Part shown: piece after piece, positions 22,370-32,808 of the stretch
Position numbering within the stretch: position 1 is the stretch's first letter
How the letters are laid out: each line of letters opens with the position of its first letter
DNA from: Lonicera japonica
Lineage: Eukaryota; Streptophyta; Magnoliopsida; Dipsacales; Caprifoliaceae
NCBI GenBank assembly: GCA_021464415.1
Contig: CM038467.1
Location: 24,026,011 to 24,090,010 of the forward strand
Reading direction: 5' to 3'
Length of the DNA stretch: 64,000 bases
The notes under the pieces: model-generated
What the model saw: the letters and a program-made list of their open reading frames with translations, nothing else
Databases searched by the model: none
Told to the model about the DNA's origin: nothing
Translations under genes and position numbers: made by a program

Positions 22370-24420
22370 AACTTGCTGTTGGTCTTTTTTCATCTCCAAA
22401 GACGCTCATACAAGGAAGAACATAAAGAAGCAAATTTATATGCAAAGGTAGGATTTATTCCCACTAACACTGTAAAGCACAATTCAGAAATTACTTTGTA
22501 CCTTTCTCTTGTGCTGACAATGGATGTTGCAAGGGAAATTTAGCAGGAATCTCACTATACTAAAAGAAAGAAATCTCACTTTATGAAAAAACCAGTTGCG
22601 TTGTTGTGGTTTCATTCTTATCTGGATGTGTGCAGTGAGCTTTTCAAGAACTTGAGTAATCATCGAAGTTCTAGATTAATAACTTTTCAATAGCTTGTAT
22701 TAAGTTTATGCCTTTCTATCTTACAGTACTTTTTGACACATGTAATGAAGCAGGAATTCTTCAAATGGTCAAAGAATCCAAATTGCACTAGTAATGGTGT
22801 CAATTAGCAAGCAAGGCCTGCCTCTTGGACTATCTATACACACTGAGTACCGATAGCAGAACTGAAATGAAAGGTTAAGTGTCACTTCGGGACTGACTAG
22901 ATGTTAGACACCTGGCAGTGGTGAGCTGTCATGATTATTCTTGTGATCACGTGCTGTGATTAGTCACTGAATCTAATATAATAGAGCATAAATGATAACT
23001 CGTAAAATACTCAAAATTTTGCAAACACTTGAACTATATACAAAATCCAGTAAATTGACTATAATACTCTGGGGTTTGCCATTTCTAATAATTTAATTCA
23101 TAACAAGGTTTTTAACATTCGCACGTCCATACAAAACCAAGAGGTCATCATCCAGAGTGGCAGGTTCAGTTCAAGAAGAATATTTGCAAGATCAGTAATT
23201 CTATAGGAACAGGCAAAATTGAAACACTGATGTTTACCCCATGCCAACTAATTCGTTGGCATGACATCAGAATTGTCACTTTCGGTGTCACTTCTCTTAT
23301 GATTACTCTTACCAAACAAGATGAGATTTTGTATGCCATAATATACCCCCTCATCCCTGCCTTTTGCACCAAGTTCACAAACAGGAAAAAAAAAAAAGTC
23401 ATTATATTTGGAATCTTCAATCTCATGCCTTGAAATTGGATAGAGGAAAGTTTAGTTCAAAATATAAACATGACCCTGAGTTTCAATTCTAAAACTTGAA
23501 TAGTATTCCCAAACATACTTTATCATTCATAACTAAATAGACACAGAAAGATCAAAATCAATTATCTGGGCTTGTTGGTGGTTTAAGTAGCATAGCTCCA
23601 AGACCAATCTCATTAGTGGATGAAGGCATTTGGCTGCTATTGTCGTGATAAACAAGCACATCTTCTTCCTCCTCACACAGCTTTGAAAATTCTGGTTCTT
23701 GTAACAGACAGTAAAGCTTCCACTGGAACCTTTGTATGGGTGATAAAATAATCTGCTTTGGTGCTGACCTCTTTCTTCTGGGAACATGAGAGTTGGAGAC
23801 TGTTGATTGGTCTGAGCCTGCAAATCAGGACCACTGGATTAGTTCAAGCCGAGTAAAAGGAGTGACAAAATAATAATTTACACTTAATACTTAATTTGAT
23901 AAATGTAAATAGTGTAGGAGAGGTTGGTCTGCAAAAAAAATAAAAAAATTTAGTGTGTTTGGTTAGTGCTGTAAATGAAAAATCGATATGTTGACAGTTT
24001 ACATCCACATTATGATGCAAATCAACTGCACTCTTAAAAATGGTGCAGTTGATTGTCAGCATTTCTGAACCATCCAAACAAGTATAGAATACTTTGTTGA
24101 CGTAGAAAACTATGTTCACCCAGAAAAAAAATCGCGTCGAGTTTCAACGGAAGTATACTCACTAAACCATGCTTCGTTATTGTTTTCTAAGTTTATTGTT
24201 ATCAATATTGGTTTCTAATTCTCAATCAAAGCTTTTATCCAATTTAATAGCCGAGTTCATAATTTAATGATTACTGCATCCCTTTCGCAAGAGATTGTCT
24301 ATGTGTTTGAAACACCATACCTGAATTGAATTTCACGTACCTAAAGCACTGCCCTACTAAACTCGTAACAATGATCAAATACACATGGCAAATAGCTAGT
24401 ATATAGACGATATTAATGGG
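22370..24420. repeat. Segmental duplication, copy 2
   Basis: Direct-orientation counterpart of 2.1-9.9 kb without the SINE, the MITEs or the LINE insertions found there. It contains GATA-like exon 3 (23558-23817). No zinc-finger exon was found for this copy; the match to copy 1 fades at about 24.42 kb. Confidence 0.7.
23558..23817 (-). pseudogene. GATA26/27-like exon 3, copy 2 (open frame)
   Basis: From a TTTGCAG acceptor at 23818-23824 the minus strand is open for 86 codons to TGA at 23558-23560. It includes VPRRKRSAPKQIILSPIQRF, KLYCLLQEPEFSKLCEEEED and STNEIGLGAMLLKPP. This is the best-preserved copy and matches the GATA26/27 C-terminal layout (RKR block, LYxxLQE helix, acidic patch, EIGLG block). 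No matching zinc-finger exon on this strand is present between here and the LINE at 24.65-25.47 kb, so it is probably an orphan exon. If a distant zinc-finger exon is still spliced to it, the call would change. Confidence 0.7.
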
Positions 24421-24649
24421 GATTAAATCCCAAAGTAGAAGTATATAATACTCAAAGATATCACAATAAGTATTTAAACTACTTTGACGAGAGCAAAAGT
24501 TGTAGACTTATACCTAAAATTTCTAAAATAGCCAAAACATTTTTTATTTTTTTTTGTAAATTGAATGAAATAGCTAGTCTATAAATGATTAAAGAAAGCC
24601 TTCATATCATCGCACAAAAAATGATTTATATGAAATATTGTATGAAATT
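24421..24649. other. AT-rich spacer
   Basis: No coding potential or repeat ends recognised. Confidence 0.4.
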
Positions 24650-25468
24650 ACTAAATATTTCTGTAATTTATTGATCTGCTAAAGGAATTACAAAACAAAC
24701 AATGCTAATGAGCAGTGGCTAAGACATCCACCGGAACTGATAGCAACAAAAGAAAATAATTCCTTTGCCTATGAAAAGGTTACAAAAAACTAAACTCTAA
24801 CCAACATATCCATCCATAAAGCTAACACAATCCAAACTAAACAAAAAATGTTCTTTATCATCAAAAATGTTCGAAGGTTTAGACCATAAACCAATCAGAA
24901 ACTGTGTATACTCCCAGATTTCATTAGCGTTGTTGCTTATGTCCTCAAACGTCCTTTTATTTCGTTGTATCCAAATCAACCATGCCAAGGCCAGAACTAC
25001 AAATCTCCATATTAACTTCAACTTCTAACTATTATGCTTGAAAGTCCACTTGATGAGTATAAACTCAGCCCAATTCTTAAGAAAAGCACCCACCACTCCG
25101 AACATATCAAAAATCCTTACCCAGACATCATTAACAAACATGCAATGCAGCAGAATGTGGTCCACGTTTTCTATTGCCCGGTTACACAAAATGCACAACC
25201 AAGGATAAAGGTACACAAACGGCCTCCTCGCTTGGATCATGTCACAAGTATTCACTTTCCCCGAAGAGGCAAGCCATGCAAAGACTTTGATTTTGGAAGG
25301 GACACCAATTTTACAAATGAAACTGAATTGTGGAAACAATGGAGCGTGAGGAGATTGCAGAAGGATTTCAAAGAAAGATTTGCAAGAGAATGCCCCCGAA
25401 AAATGTCCCACCCATACTCTCTTATCAGAAGAGTTACGGTTGAGTTTACGGTTGAGTTGAAGCAATAA
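24650..25468 (-). mobile_element. 5'-truncated LINE (L1-type), zf-RVT region
   Basis: Frames at 25465-25025 and 25021-24797 on the minus strand give NRNSSDKRVWVGHFSGAFSC, VPSKIKVFAWLAS, CDMIQARRPF, CILCNRAIENVDHILLHC and WLIWIQRNKRTFED. This is the full C-terminal zf-RVT region with its Cys/His residues, in two frames joined by one frame change. Upstream domains are absent. The fragment at 54.8-55.3 kb belongs to the same subfamily. Confidence 0.85.
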
Positions 25469-25469
25469 A

Positions 25470-25930
25470 ATCTACGTTACGTACTCACATATTCACATAG
25501 ATACCTTTTGTTATTTCTTCCCTTTCCTAAGAATTATTTTTTAACCGTCCCTTAATCATGTATTTTATATATCAATCTACCTTCTATATGCTAAAATATG
25601 TAAATGTCAAATCTATACTAAATTCGTAGGATGAATTTTTAAGAGCCAAAAGATATTACTGCAATATTTAGTTAGGGATTATTAGAATTTGCCCCTGTTT
25701 ATAATGCGGTACTAGAATTAGCTCCCTCTTTCCGTAATCCTCAAACATTTCCTAGAAATAGAGGGCAATCAAATGATTCCTTAAAAAGAAAAATTAGATA
25801 AGGCCACTACGTTTATGTAATCCTTTGAGATACCCCCTCATGCAAGCATAAAGTATTAAGGATTACAAAAACAGGGAAAGGTCTAACATCACATTATAAA
25901 CAGGGGGCAAAGGCTCTGAAGAACAATAGT
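25470..25930. repeat. Direct repeat unit A (with 28055-28435)
   Basis: About 400-450 bp match 28055-28435 in the same orientation at roughly 90 percent by eye, including TTTTTAACCGTCCCTTAATC, TTTTTAAGAGCCAAAAGA and TTAGTTAGGGATTATTAGAA. Each unit lies just to the right of a different minus-strand LINE. Confidence 0.8.
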
Positions 25931-26130
25931 TTTATATAGTCCAAAAGAAATCCGTCTCTATATTAGTCAAAAAGAAGTATATTCTTCTTGGACTATAATA
26001 TCTCAAGTTTACCATAATAATTTGTGTATTCCTATTATACTTCCCATAGTAGCAAAATATATTGACAGCTGTGGTTTAGCTAAATATTAGGTTTTTGTTT
26101 TGAATAATGATGAATAACAAATTTAAACAG

Positions 26131-26337
26131 ACACTCCGCTTTGGAGAAGTGGACCGCCTGAAAAACCAGTGCTATGCAATGCATGTGGAACAAGGTGGAG
26201 GATAAGAGGGTCTCTTAAAGAATATATTCCTAAACAAGCAATTAGGGGCAGATATTCAGCTTGCACTAAAGACGATGCAAAAAATAGATCTTGGTCAGGA
26301 TCCTCCCGAAACTGCATCAAGATGGGAAGTACAAATG
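26131..26337 (+). pseudogene. GATA26/27-like zinc-finger exon, copy 3
   Basis: After TTTAAACAG the plus strand reads [20 protein letters not shown] and [14 protein letters not shown], and stays open to a GTAAAATG donor at 26338. It is the second half of a plant GATA finger with the CNAC pair. Compared with copy 1 it lacks about 40 bp in the middle. The third exon downstream (26707-26957) has a stop at 26859-26861, and no exon with the first Cys pair was found upstream, so it is a gene fragment. Confidence 0.75.
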
Positions 26338-26706
26338 GTAAAATGTTTCTCGCACAACAAATACAACAGTTAGATACCTTTTTGCTTGTTAACAGTCTTA
26401 CTGCTTGTTGCTTCCCATATTTTATGCACTATATTAATTTCAATGGGTAAAGATACTATAGCCAGTTGGTAAGGTTTACAGAGTTTTATATTAACTCAGT
26501 TTTTTTTCTTTGCGCCTAATTTATATGAAACAGTGGAAATAGTGTAATTGTAAACACAGTCACATAATTTTCCTTTATAACACTAACCAAACACACCTAT
26601 ATCTTTGACACCTTTTGCTTAATAAGATTAACTAATTGGCTAATCACCTCGCCAAATTAGCTATAATATACTCTACTTGCACTGATTCAATGGTCCTGAA
26701 TTGCAG

Positions 26707-26957
26707 GCTCTAACAAATCAACGGCATCCAACCCTCCAGTTCCCAAGAGAAAGAGGTCAGAACCAAAACAGAGAATTCTATCACCAATCCAAAGGTTTCA
26801 GTGGCAGCTTAACTGTCTTTCACAAGAGCCAGAATTCTCAAAGCTGTGTGAGGAGCAATAAGATGTAATCATTTACCATAAGCCCAGCAGCCAAATGCCC
26901 ACCGAGATTGGTCTTGGGGCTGTCCTACTTAAACCACCACCAAGTACGAATAATTGA
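26707..26957 (+). pseudogene. GATA26/27-like exon 3, copy 3, interrupted
   Basis: From a TTGCAG acceptor the plus strand reads PPVPKRKRSEPKQRILSPIQ, then FSKLCEEQ and a TAA stop at 26859-26861. The frame then continues with QMPTEIGLGAVLLKPPP to TGA at 26955-26957. The stop falls in the acidic patch that is open in copy 2. Confidence 0.75.
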
Positions 26958-27334
26958 CTATATATAAGCTATATAGCTAGACTCTAATTGTGAATAATAA
27001 AGCATGTTTGGGAATTCAGAATTTCAAAATTATAGAATCAAAATTCAGGGTCACATTTGTTTAGATTTTGTATTAAAATTTCCTTAAATTCCAATTTCAA
27101 ACCATGGAATTGAAGATTCCGTACACACTGAATAATACTATTTTTCCTGTGTGTGAACTTGGCGCAATAGGCAGGGTTGGGGAGGAGAGATATAGCGAAC
27201 AAAATCTCATCTTGTTTGGAAGAGTGATCACAAGAGAAGTAACACCAGAAGTGACACATCCGATGTGGTGTCCTTGGTAGGGTACACATTATTGTGTCAA
27301 TTTAGCGTGTTCTTTTAGAATTACTGATCTTGAA

Positions 27335-27900
27335 ATAGAAATTTTATTGATACGATAAAAAAGAGATACAACTAAATCAACAAGATAGAAAGAGAACAAA
27401 GGATTAGGCATCCACCGAAAACTCTAACAGCCTTAACAAAAAAACATAAGTAACAGCCTAGGCCCGATAAAATGAGAAATCAACACCCTACAACGCTAAC
27501 ACAATCCAAGTCAAACAGGAAGTAATCCAAAGCATCAAAGATCCCCGAAGCTTTTGCCCACTGCCCAACAAGTGAACAAGACAATTCACAAATCTCCGAT
27601 GGATCTCTATTTTTGTCTTTAAATATTCTCCAGTTATGTTCTGCCCAAATCAACCACGCTATAGCCAAAATAGAAAATTGCCACAACTGCTTAACCCTCT
27701 TACTATTCTGCTTGAAGAACCATTTTATAATCAGGAAATCGCTCCATTTCTTTAGGAAAAAACCCCACCAAACCAAACAAAGTAAGCACCTTCGGCCAAA
27801 TATGCTTAACAAACTCACGATGAAGCAAAATATGATCAATACTCTCATTTGCCCTCCTACACAAAACACAACACGATGGAGAGAGAGACATAAATGCTAG
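27335..27900 (-). mobile_element. 5'-truncated LINE, zf-RVT C-terminus
   Basis: The minus strand from 27891 encodes CCVLCRRANESIDHILLHRE and, after a frame change, WLIWAEHNWRIFKDKN (27700-27480). The tail is AAATTTTATTGATACG near 27335. It is clearly diverged from the 24.65-25.47 kb copy, so the two are separate insertions. Confidence 0.8.
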
Positions 27901-28054
27901 ATCTATATCTAAGTTAATTTGCCCTAAAGATTTGTCTTTTTTAAGGATTTTAAAGTTGGTTCATGACTTTAGCATTACGGTCTATATACTTCATGCATAT
28001 CTACCCTTGTATAAAATTCAAATTGATAGAAGACTTGTTTCTCATATTAAAGCA

Positions 28055-28435
28055 ATAAGATCTACGTCGCGTACTCACATAATCACTATAGATACCTTTT
28101 GTTGCTTCTTCCCTTTCTAAGGAATTATTTTTTAACCGTCCCTTAATCGTGTAATTTATATTATCAATCAACCTTCTGTATGCTAAAATATGTAAATGTT
28201 GAATCTATACTAAATTGGTAGGATCAATTTTTAAGAGCCAAAAGACATTACTGCAATTTTTAGTTAGGGATTATTAGAATTTGCCCCTGTTTAAAATGCG
28301 GTACTAGAATTAGCTCCCTCTTTCTGTAATCTTCAAACATTTCTTAGAAATAAAGGGCAATCAAATGATTCCCTCATGTAAGCATAAAGTTTAAGGATCT
28401 AACATCACATTATAATCAGGGTCTGCAAGATTAGA
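28055..28435. repeat. Direct repeat unit B (with 25470-25930)
   Basis: See 25470-25930. Unit B abuts, and may include, the 3' end of the kelch gene. Confidence 0.8.
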
Positions 28436-28528
28436 AGAATTAGAAGAAACCTGTATTGAAAGCTTCAATAGACTATAATCGAACCAGGTCATCCTTATGC
28501 CTCGTGGCACCTGGGGGGGAAAGAAAAT
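28391..28528 (-). other. Possible last exon of the kelch gene
   Basis: On the minus strand a pyrimidine-rich tract ending CCCCCCAG at about 28520 precedes an open stretch (VPRGIRMTWFDYSLLKLS and on) to a stop at 28391. It looks like an exon with a good acceptor, but the frame joining it to 28607-29752 is not settled. It could equally be 3' UTR. Confidence 0.3.
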
Positions 28529-28606
28529 ATAGAAATGAATAAGGTATGTACTTTCGGGCAAATAGTAAAACCAAACAATGTAAATATAACCTATAGAATA
28601 CAATGG

Positions 28607-29752
28607 TCACGCAAACATAACAATGAAATGAAGATATGTGAGGAAGGGGAAAGGATCATACATCGTGAAAACATCGTTAGGCGGGTAGTTATCCTTGCCG
28701 AGAGCCAAATCCATGTCGTACACATGGTGGCCGAGGAGACTGGCCTGTAACAAGTCATCGTCATCGTCCTGCATCCCTCTAACAACAAAAGTTGTTATGT
28801 GGATTTCCCGCTCAAAAACGACTGTCAAAACGTGACAGAACACATTCCGACCCAAATGCCGGATGAAAGAGGTCTCTCTCATCGGATCAGGAGGAGATGG
28901 GAACAAGGACAGCGGTAATAGAAGGTGAGGACAAGTAAACGTCGAATCTCGATAAGCTACCAAGCCGACCACCGTATAGGCCACAAAAATTCCATAATCA
29001 CCCTCGGCAATGGAACCATCGAACTCAAATGGGAATGGCTCGAGTCGAATATAGTCGTAATCATCCCTCCACTGCTCAGAGTCGAGGTCAAAAACCAAAT
29101 AATATGAGCCACTGTTGACATAAATCTCCCGTCCCATGACCGAAAGGTTGACATACGAGATAGGAGACAAGTCATCGTAAAATGGGGGGTCCGGTAGTTT
29201 TCTCCACGAGTTTTTAAGAAAATTATATGATTCGAACCTTGGCGTCGGGACAACTCCAGGAAAACAATGTTGGCCCGCCGTGAAGACATACAACTCGCCG
29301 TCGACGATGACGGCTTTGGCACCTGGTTTGCCGCCAGTCATCGGGCACATACTAAGTACAGGTTCTATATCATAAGAACAACGGCTGGATGGCTTTGGGT
29401 TAAAAAAATATACGTTGCGGTTGTAACACATCAAATGTCTAGGAAGAATAAATCGCTGCTCGGGCGCCAAAATAGGAGGTGAAATTCGCTCTCCTCCTAT
29501 CAAATATATTCCAGAACCATAAGAGAAAGCTCCGATACCGACTGGGAGGCATTTTCCCGGGAACCAAATCACGGTTTCTAAACAGGGCGGGATCTTTGAA
29601 CCATCGGATAGTTGTGTGAGGTTTAACCGACACAGATGCTGTCGGAAAACTAGATACACAAACTGTTGTTGTTTCTCCTTCTTTAACACTCTTCCCCTAC
29701 TGATCAGTGGTCGAATTTGTAGGTTGCGAACGAGGTATCCACCAGCTCTCAT
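28607..29752 (-). CDS. Kelch-type beta-propeller protein
   Basis: An intact 381-codon frame. The ATG at 29752 is preceded by an in-frame TAG a few codons upstream, so this is the earliest possible start in the exon. Kelch-like blades are seen at about residues 76-90 (FSYGSGIYLIGGERI), 145-190 (AKAVIVDGELYVFTAG, then FESYNFLKNSWRKLPDP) and 205-230 (VMGREIYVNSGSYYLVFDLD, then SEQW). No F-box is visible at the N-terminus, unlike many plant F-box/kelch proteins. Such propellers are protein-interaction modules, and the partner is unknown. The last residues (about 365-381) may be read-through past an intron donor, because a GTATG lies at the codons for FTM. The protein is closest in style to galactose-oxidase/kelch superfamily proteins of plants. 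Confidence 0.7.
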   Translation of the reverse strand: MRAGGYLVRNLQIRPLISRGRVLKKEKQQQFVYLVFRQHLCRLNLTQLSDGSKIPPCLETVIWFPGKCLPVGIGAFSYGSGIYLIGGERISPPILAPEQRFILPRHLMCYNRNVYFFNPKPSSRCSYDIEPVLSMCPMTGGKPGAKAVIVDGELYVFTAGQHCFPGVVPTPRFESYNFLKNSWRKLPDPPFYDDLSPISYVNLSVMGREIYVNSGSYYLVFDLDSEQWRDDYDYIRLEPFPFEFDGSIAEGDYGIFVAYTVVGLVAYRDSTFTCPHLLLPLSLFPSPPDPMRETSFIRHLGRNVFCHVLTVVFEREIHITTFVVRGMQDDDDDLLQASLLGHHVYDMDLALGKDNYPPNDVFTMYDPFPFLTYLHFIVMFA

Positions 29753-29832
29753 GACTAGGACGGACTATGGTTTGTGGTGGTATCGACTTTTGGAGACGAA
29801 GAAAACCAAATCCAAACAATACCCCGGCCCTG
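29753..29832 (-). other. Kelch gene exon 2 leader (inferred)
   Basis: On the minus strand a good acceptor, TTTGTAATGATTCAG, ends at 29833, giving an 80-nt leader before the kelch ATG with an in-frame stop. Inferred. Confidence 0.4.
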
Positions 29833-29978
29833 AATCATTACAAAAGGGCAAACAATAAATTGACAATAATAACTGGATTATTTTAAATAATTTAACAAAC
29901 CACTAAAATAATTATTTATCATAATGTGGTCACATTTATATAAGATTTATAAAATTATTTTAGTATTTAATGATTTAC

Positions 29979-31122
29979 AGGCAATCGACAATTTTAACTT
30001 TAAAGTTTGGGGTCGGTTACAACTTAAATCCTGATATTTCAGTTTTTTCAATGTCAACGCCAATGTTTCATAAACGTTGCAATCCAACTCAACATTTCTC
30101 TTCTGTTAATATACAACTAACGGCGGCTGACGTGAATGTAGGAGCAAATGGGGTGTTGGCAGGTGCTATTGCGTCTGGCAACAATCTTAGTGTCGAAATT
30201 TCGAAATCACTTGGGAACTGTAATAGTTTGTTGATTTTTCAGGTTTTTAATAATCGGTTTTCCAGCAGGATTACCAATGGTTTGTGGACATCTCCAAATA
30301 TGATGATGTTGAGGCTAAGAGATAATTTGTTTTCTGGTCAGTTACCGGAAAAAATTTCGTCAAATTTATCCCTAATTGAAATCAGTAACAACAATTTCTC
30401 CGGCGAGATTCCGACTAGTGTGTCGTTTTGGAACAATTTAAAGAAGTTGAAAGCAAGTAATAATTTGTTCACCGGTACAATTCCTCAAGAACTCACTTCT
30501 CTTCCATTTCTGGCGACGCTTTTGCTCAATCGGAATCAACTTTCCGGGCAAATTCCGTTTAATATATTATCCTAGAAGTGGTTATCATCTTTAAATCTCA
30601 GTCAATCCTGCCGGACTCGGATTTTTACCTGTCCTTACAAAGGTGGACTTCTATCAATCTCTCCTCCAGTCGCCTCACCGGAGAACTCCCTGGTCCATTC
30701 GAAAACGGAGCTTTCACAAGCAGTTTCTTTAACAATCCCAGCCTTTGTACAGATAACCCATCACTAGGCCTATAAACTTGTCGGTCCAATCCAAGAAATA
30801 CTAGCGAAATTTCGTCCCAGTTCATTATTGTTGTCACAAGCTTAAAGAATCAAAACGCCAATTTCTAAATTGATTTTGGTAAAGTGAGGGATTTGTTACT
30901 TGTTTACTGTGCATATCCCACCCATTTGCTCCTACATCCATGTTAGCACCAACTCAAACAGCCATGTCAGCCACCGTTAGTAAGTTGTATATTAACAGAA
31001 GAGTACAATTGAGTTGGATTGCAACGATTATGAAACATTGGTATTGACATTAGAAAAATTGAAAGAACAGGGTTTAATTAGCGACTAACCCTAAACTTTG
31101 GGGTAAAAATTGTCGATTGCCC
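29979..31122. mobile_element. Pack-MULE: Mutator-like element carrying an LRR receptor kinase fragment
   Basis: Long terminal inverted repeats (29979-30153 and 30919-31122, about 175 and 204 bp) start AGGCAATCGACAATTTT and GGGCAATCGACAATTTT (right end as reverse complement). Shared blocks include CAATGTTTCATAA, CGTTGCAATCCAACTCAA and ATGTAGGAGCAAATGGG. The 9-bp duplication ATGATTTAC is perfect at 29970-29978 and 31123-31131. There is no transposase. Between the repeats lies a fragment of an LRR receptor-like kinase gene. This is the definition of a Pack-MULE. Confidence 0.9.
30154..30845 (+). pseudogene. LRR receptor-like kinase fragment (class XI, HSL-like)
   Basis: The plus strand encodes the last leucine-rich repeats of a receptor kinase: SLGNCNSLLIFQVFNNRF, NLFSGQLPEKISSNLSLIEI, NNNFSGEIPTSV, ASNNLFTGTIPQEL and LLLNRNQLSGQIP. 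After a stop and frame change at about 30573-30620 come the final repeat (LSSSRLTGELPGPFENGAF) and the cap sequence FNNPSLCTDNPSLGL, then a stop at 30773-30775 where the family continues with a Cys. The transmembrane segment and kinase are absent. The layout resembles HAESA-like receptors. It is not functional and is carried inside the Pack-MULE. Confidence 0.85.
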
Positions 31123-31217
31123 ATGATTTACATTCTTTCATAGATAGGAATAAATAAAGAAACTTGATGAATTGAGAATTTGCAACACACTAAGAGGGAT
31201 GAAAAACAGTATTTACC

Positions 31218-31640
31218 TGCTTCGCTCGCCCAATTACGAAAAGATGCTCACCCCTCCGCTTATAGCTCGTTGAGTTTGAATGCACGATCTTTCATTGTAA
31301 GACACTTATATTTGTTACTCGTGATCTCTTTGAGATGCTTCCCTATATCTTTTATGAAAGACAGAATGAGAAAAGGAGGGTTAGCGAATCATTCAAGCTC
31401 GGAAGGTTAGGGTTAGGATTAGGGTTAAGGCTGGAAGGAGGAGAGTTACGGTTAGGGCTGGAAGGAGGAGAAGAAATATAACATAACTGTGGAAGCGCGG
31501 TTCGAAGGAAGAACAATTGGGGATTTGCTAAGAGGGGGTGATAACGGGAAGGGTTATCGGAGATCCAAACGGACCGCGACGCTCAACGAGAGAAGGAAAA
31601 GGGAAGAGATGTAATAGGATTATAGGAAACCGTATAATTA
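31218..31640 (-). other. Possible 5' UTR exon of the kelch gene
   Basis: On the minus strand a CT-rich, AACCCTAA-containing stretch resembles a plant 5' leader and ends in GCGAAGCAG followed by GTAAATACTG, a good splice donor (31215-31216). Joined to the acceptor at 29833 this would make an intron of about 1.4 kb that houses the Pack-MULE. Inferred; no transcript evidence. Confidence 0.35.
31405..31431 (+). repeat. Short telomere-like repeat tract
   Basis: GGTTAGGGTTAGGATTAGGG is a short degenerate TTAGGG-type run, and on the other strand an AACCCTAA-type leader motif. It is probably a telo-box-like promoter or leader element, or chance, rather than a telomere. Confidence 0.4.
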
Positions 31641-32161
31641 GTAGATTTTAGATAAACTGAGAATAGAATTCATATCCAAAGGAAAGAGAGAATTTTACGA
31701 ACCAATCTCATAAATAATCGGTAGATTTTAGATAAACAATAAAACAATAGAGTGGACCTTTAGGACAAATTCGCTGATAAAATTGTATACTTGTTTAATT
31801 TAATGTATAAATAATCGTAACTCAAAGCTTTCCAGCAATATTTGCTGATAAAATTGTTAAAAAATAAAGGAGGACAAATTCAATTGCAAATTCAATTAAA
31901 ACAGGTAAAATTACTATAAAATAATTTTTAGAAAATAAAGGAGAATTTATGAAGTTTTCGATATGTACACGAATTATTAAATTATGTTCTCATGTCTAAA
32001 GTTACTATAAAATAATGTTTTAAAGGTGATATGAACTCGTGATCAATTAATATGAGAATGCATTTAACTCCCATCAGCATCCGACAATTTAAGGTGAAAT
32101 GTGAAAAGTTATGGTCTAGATGAACTAGTATTATATACATTTGTTTTGGAGTTAGCGAAAG
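31641..32161. other. AT-rich intergenic, no gene
   Basis: Repeated phrases (GTAGATTTTAGATAAAC at about 31640 and 31722) but no coding potential. Confidence 0.4.
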
Positions 32162-32510
32162 CAAGTGATGAATGGTAGAAATTGATTGAAAGTTGCTTTA
32201 TGATATAATTTTTGAATTTTTTTTCTAGATGAGTAGCACTATTCTAATTTAATAATGAGTAATGCTACTCGTCAATCTTCCGGAAGTAATTTTCACCCGT
32301 TCAATGTTTTATCATTTTATAATTTAAGGTGAAAGCAAATGATGAATGATAGAAATTGATTGAAAGTTGCTTTATGTTAGAATTTTGGGAATTTTTTTTA
32401 AAATGAGTAGCACTGTTCTAATTTAATGACGAGTAATGCTACTCGTCAATCTTGAAAGCACAAACCCGAAGTAATTTTCACCCTTTCAGTGTCTATCATT
32501 TTCTCTCTTA
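32162..32510. repeat. Tandem duplication of about 171 bp
   Basis: The block GATGAATGGTAGAAATTGAT ... GAGTAGCACTATTCTAATTT ... AATGCTACTCGTCAATCTT at 32165-32320 is repeated at 32337-32500 with a few changes. Each copy holds a small inverted repeat (GAGTAGCAC with GCTACTC). Confidence 0.8.
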
Positions 32511-32808
32511 AACTCCTATATATATAGATATTTAATTCAAATTTATTTAGGTTACGATTTTTGGAACATTTTTTGCATAGTATTTCTCTTGAATGATAAG
32601 GTTGAGAGCAATGGTACTCACAAGGGGTGTGCATAAATTGACTGGACCAAATAAAAATATAGGGTTTTTTTCGGTTTTTGTAAATATAACGGTCCAATTT
32701 GGTCTTCGATCCAAATTATAAATATTTCAAAAAAATTGGACCGGACTGATTATACTTATATGTATATATATATAATTTTTTTTAAATATATATACTTATT
32801 TTAACTAA

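Larger units (their letters stand above)
25500..27330. repeat. Segmental duplication, copy 3 (inverted)
   Basis: It carries the GATA-like zinc-finger and third exons on the plus strand, opposite to copies 1 and 2. The block 26995-27325 is the reverse complement of material found at 7360-7900 and 23200-23500. The match ends where the LINE at 27.33 kb begins. Confidence 0.7.

Noticed and set aside
23533..23823. 96-residue minus-strand frame over GATA-like exon 3
   Set aside because: Wrong frame; the frame starting at the splice acceptor gives the GATA26/27-like residues.
25034..25468. 144-residue plus-strand frame
   Set aside because: Antisense to the LINE zf-RVT coding sequence, which explains the region better.
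28925..29633. Plus- and minus-strand alternative frames over the kelch exon
   Set aside because: Shadows of the 381-codon kelch frame without domain resemblance.
29970..30130. Coding start of the LRR protein at 29970
   Set aside because: This part lies in the terminal inverted repeat of the Pack-MULE and is mirrored at 30.92-31.12 kb; LRR similarity begins only after it.
31405..31431. Interstitial telomere
   Set aside because: Too short and degenerate, and TTAGGG rather than the usual plant TTTAGGG unit.
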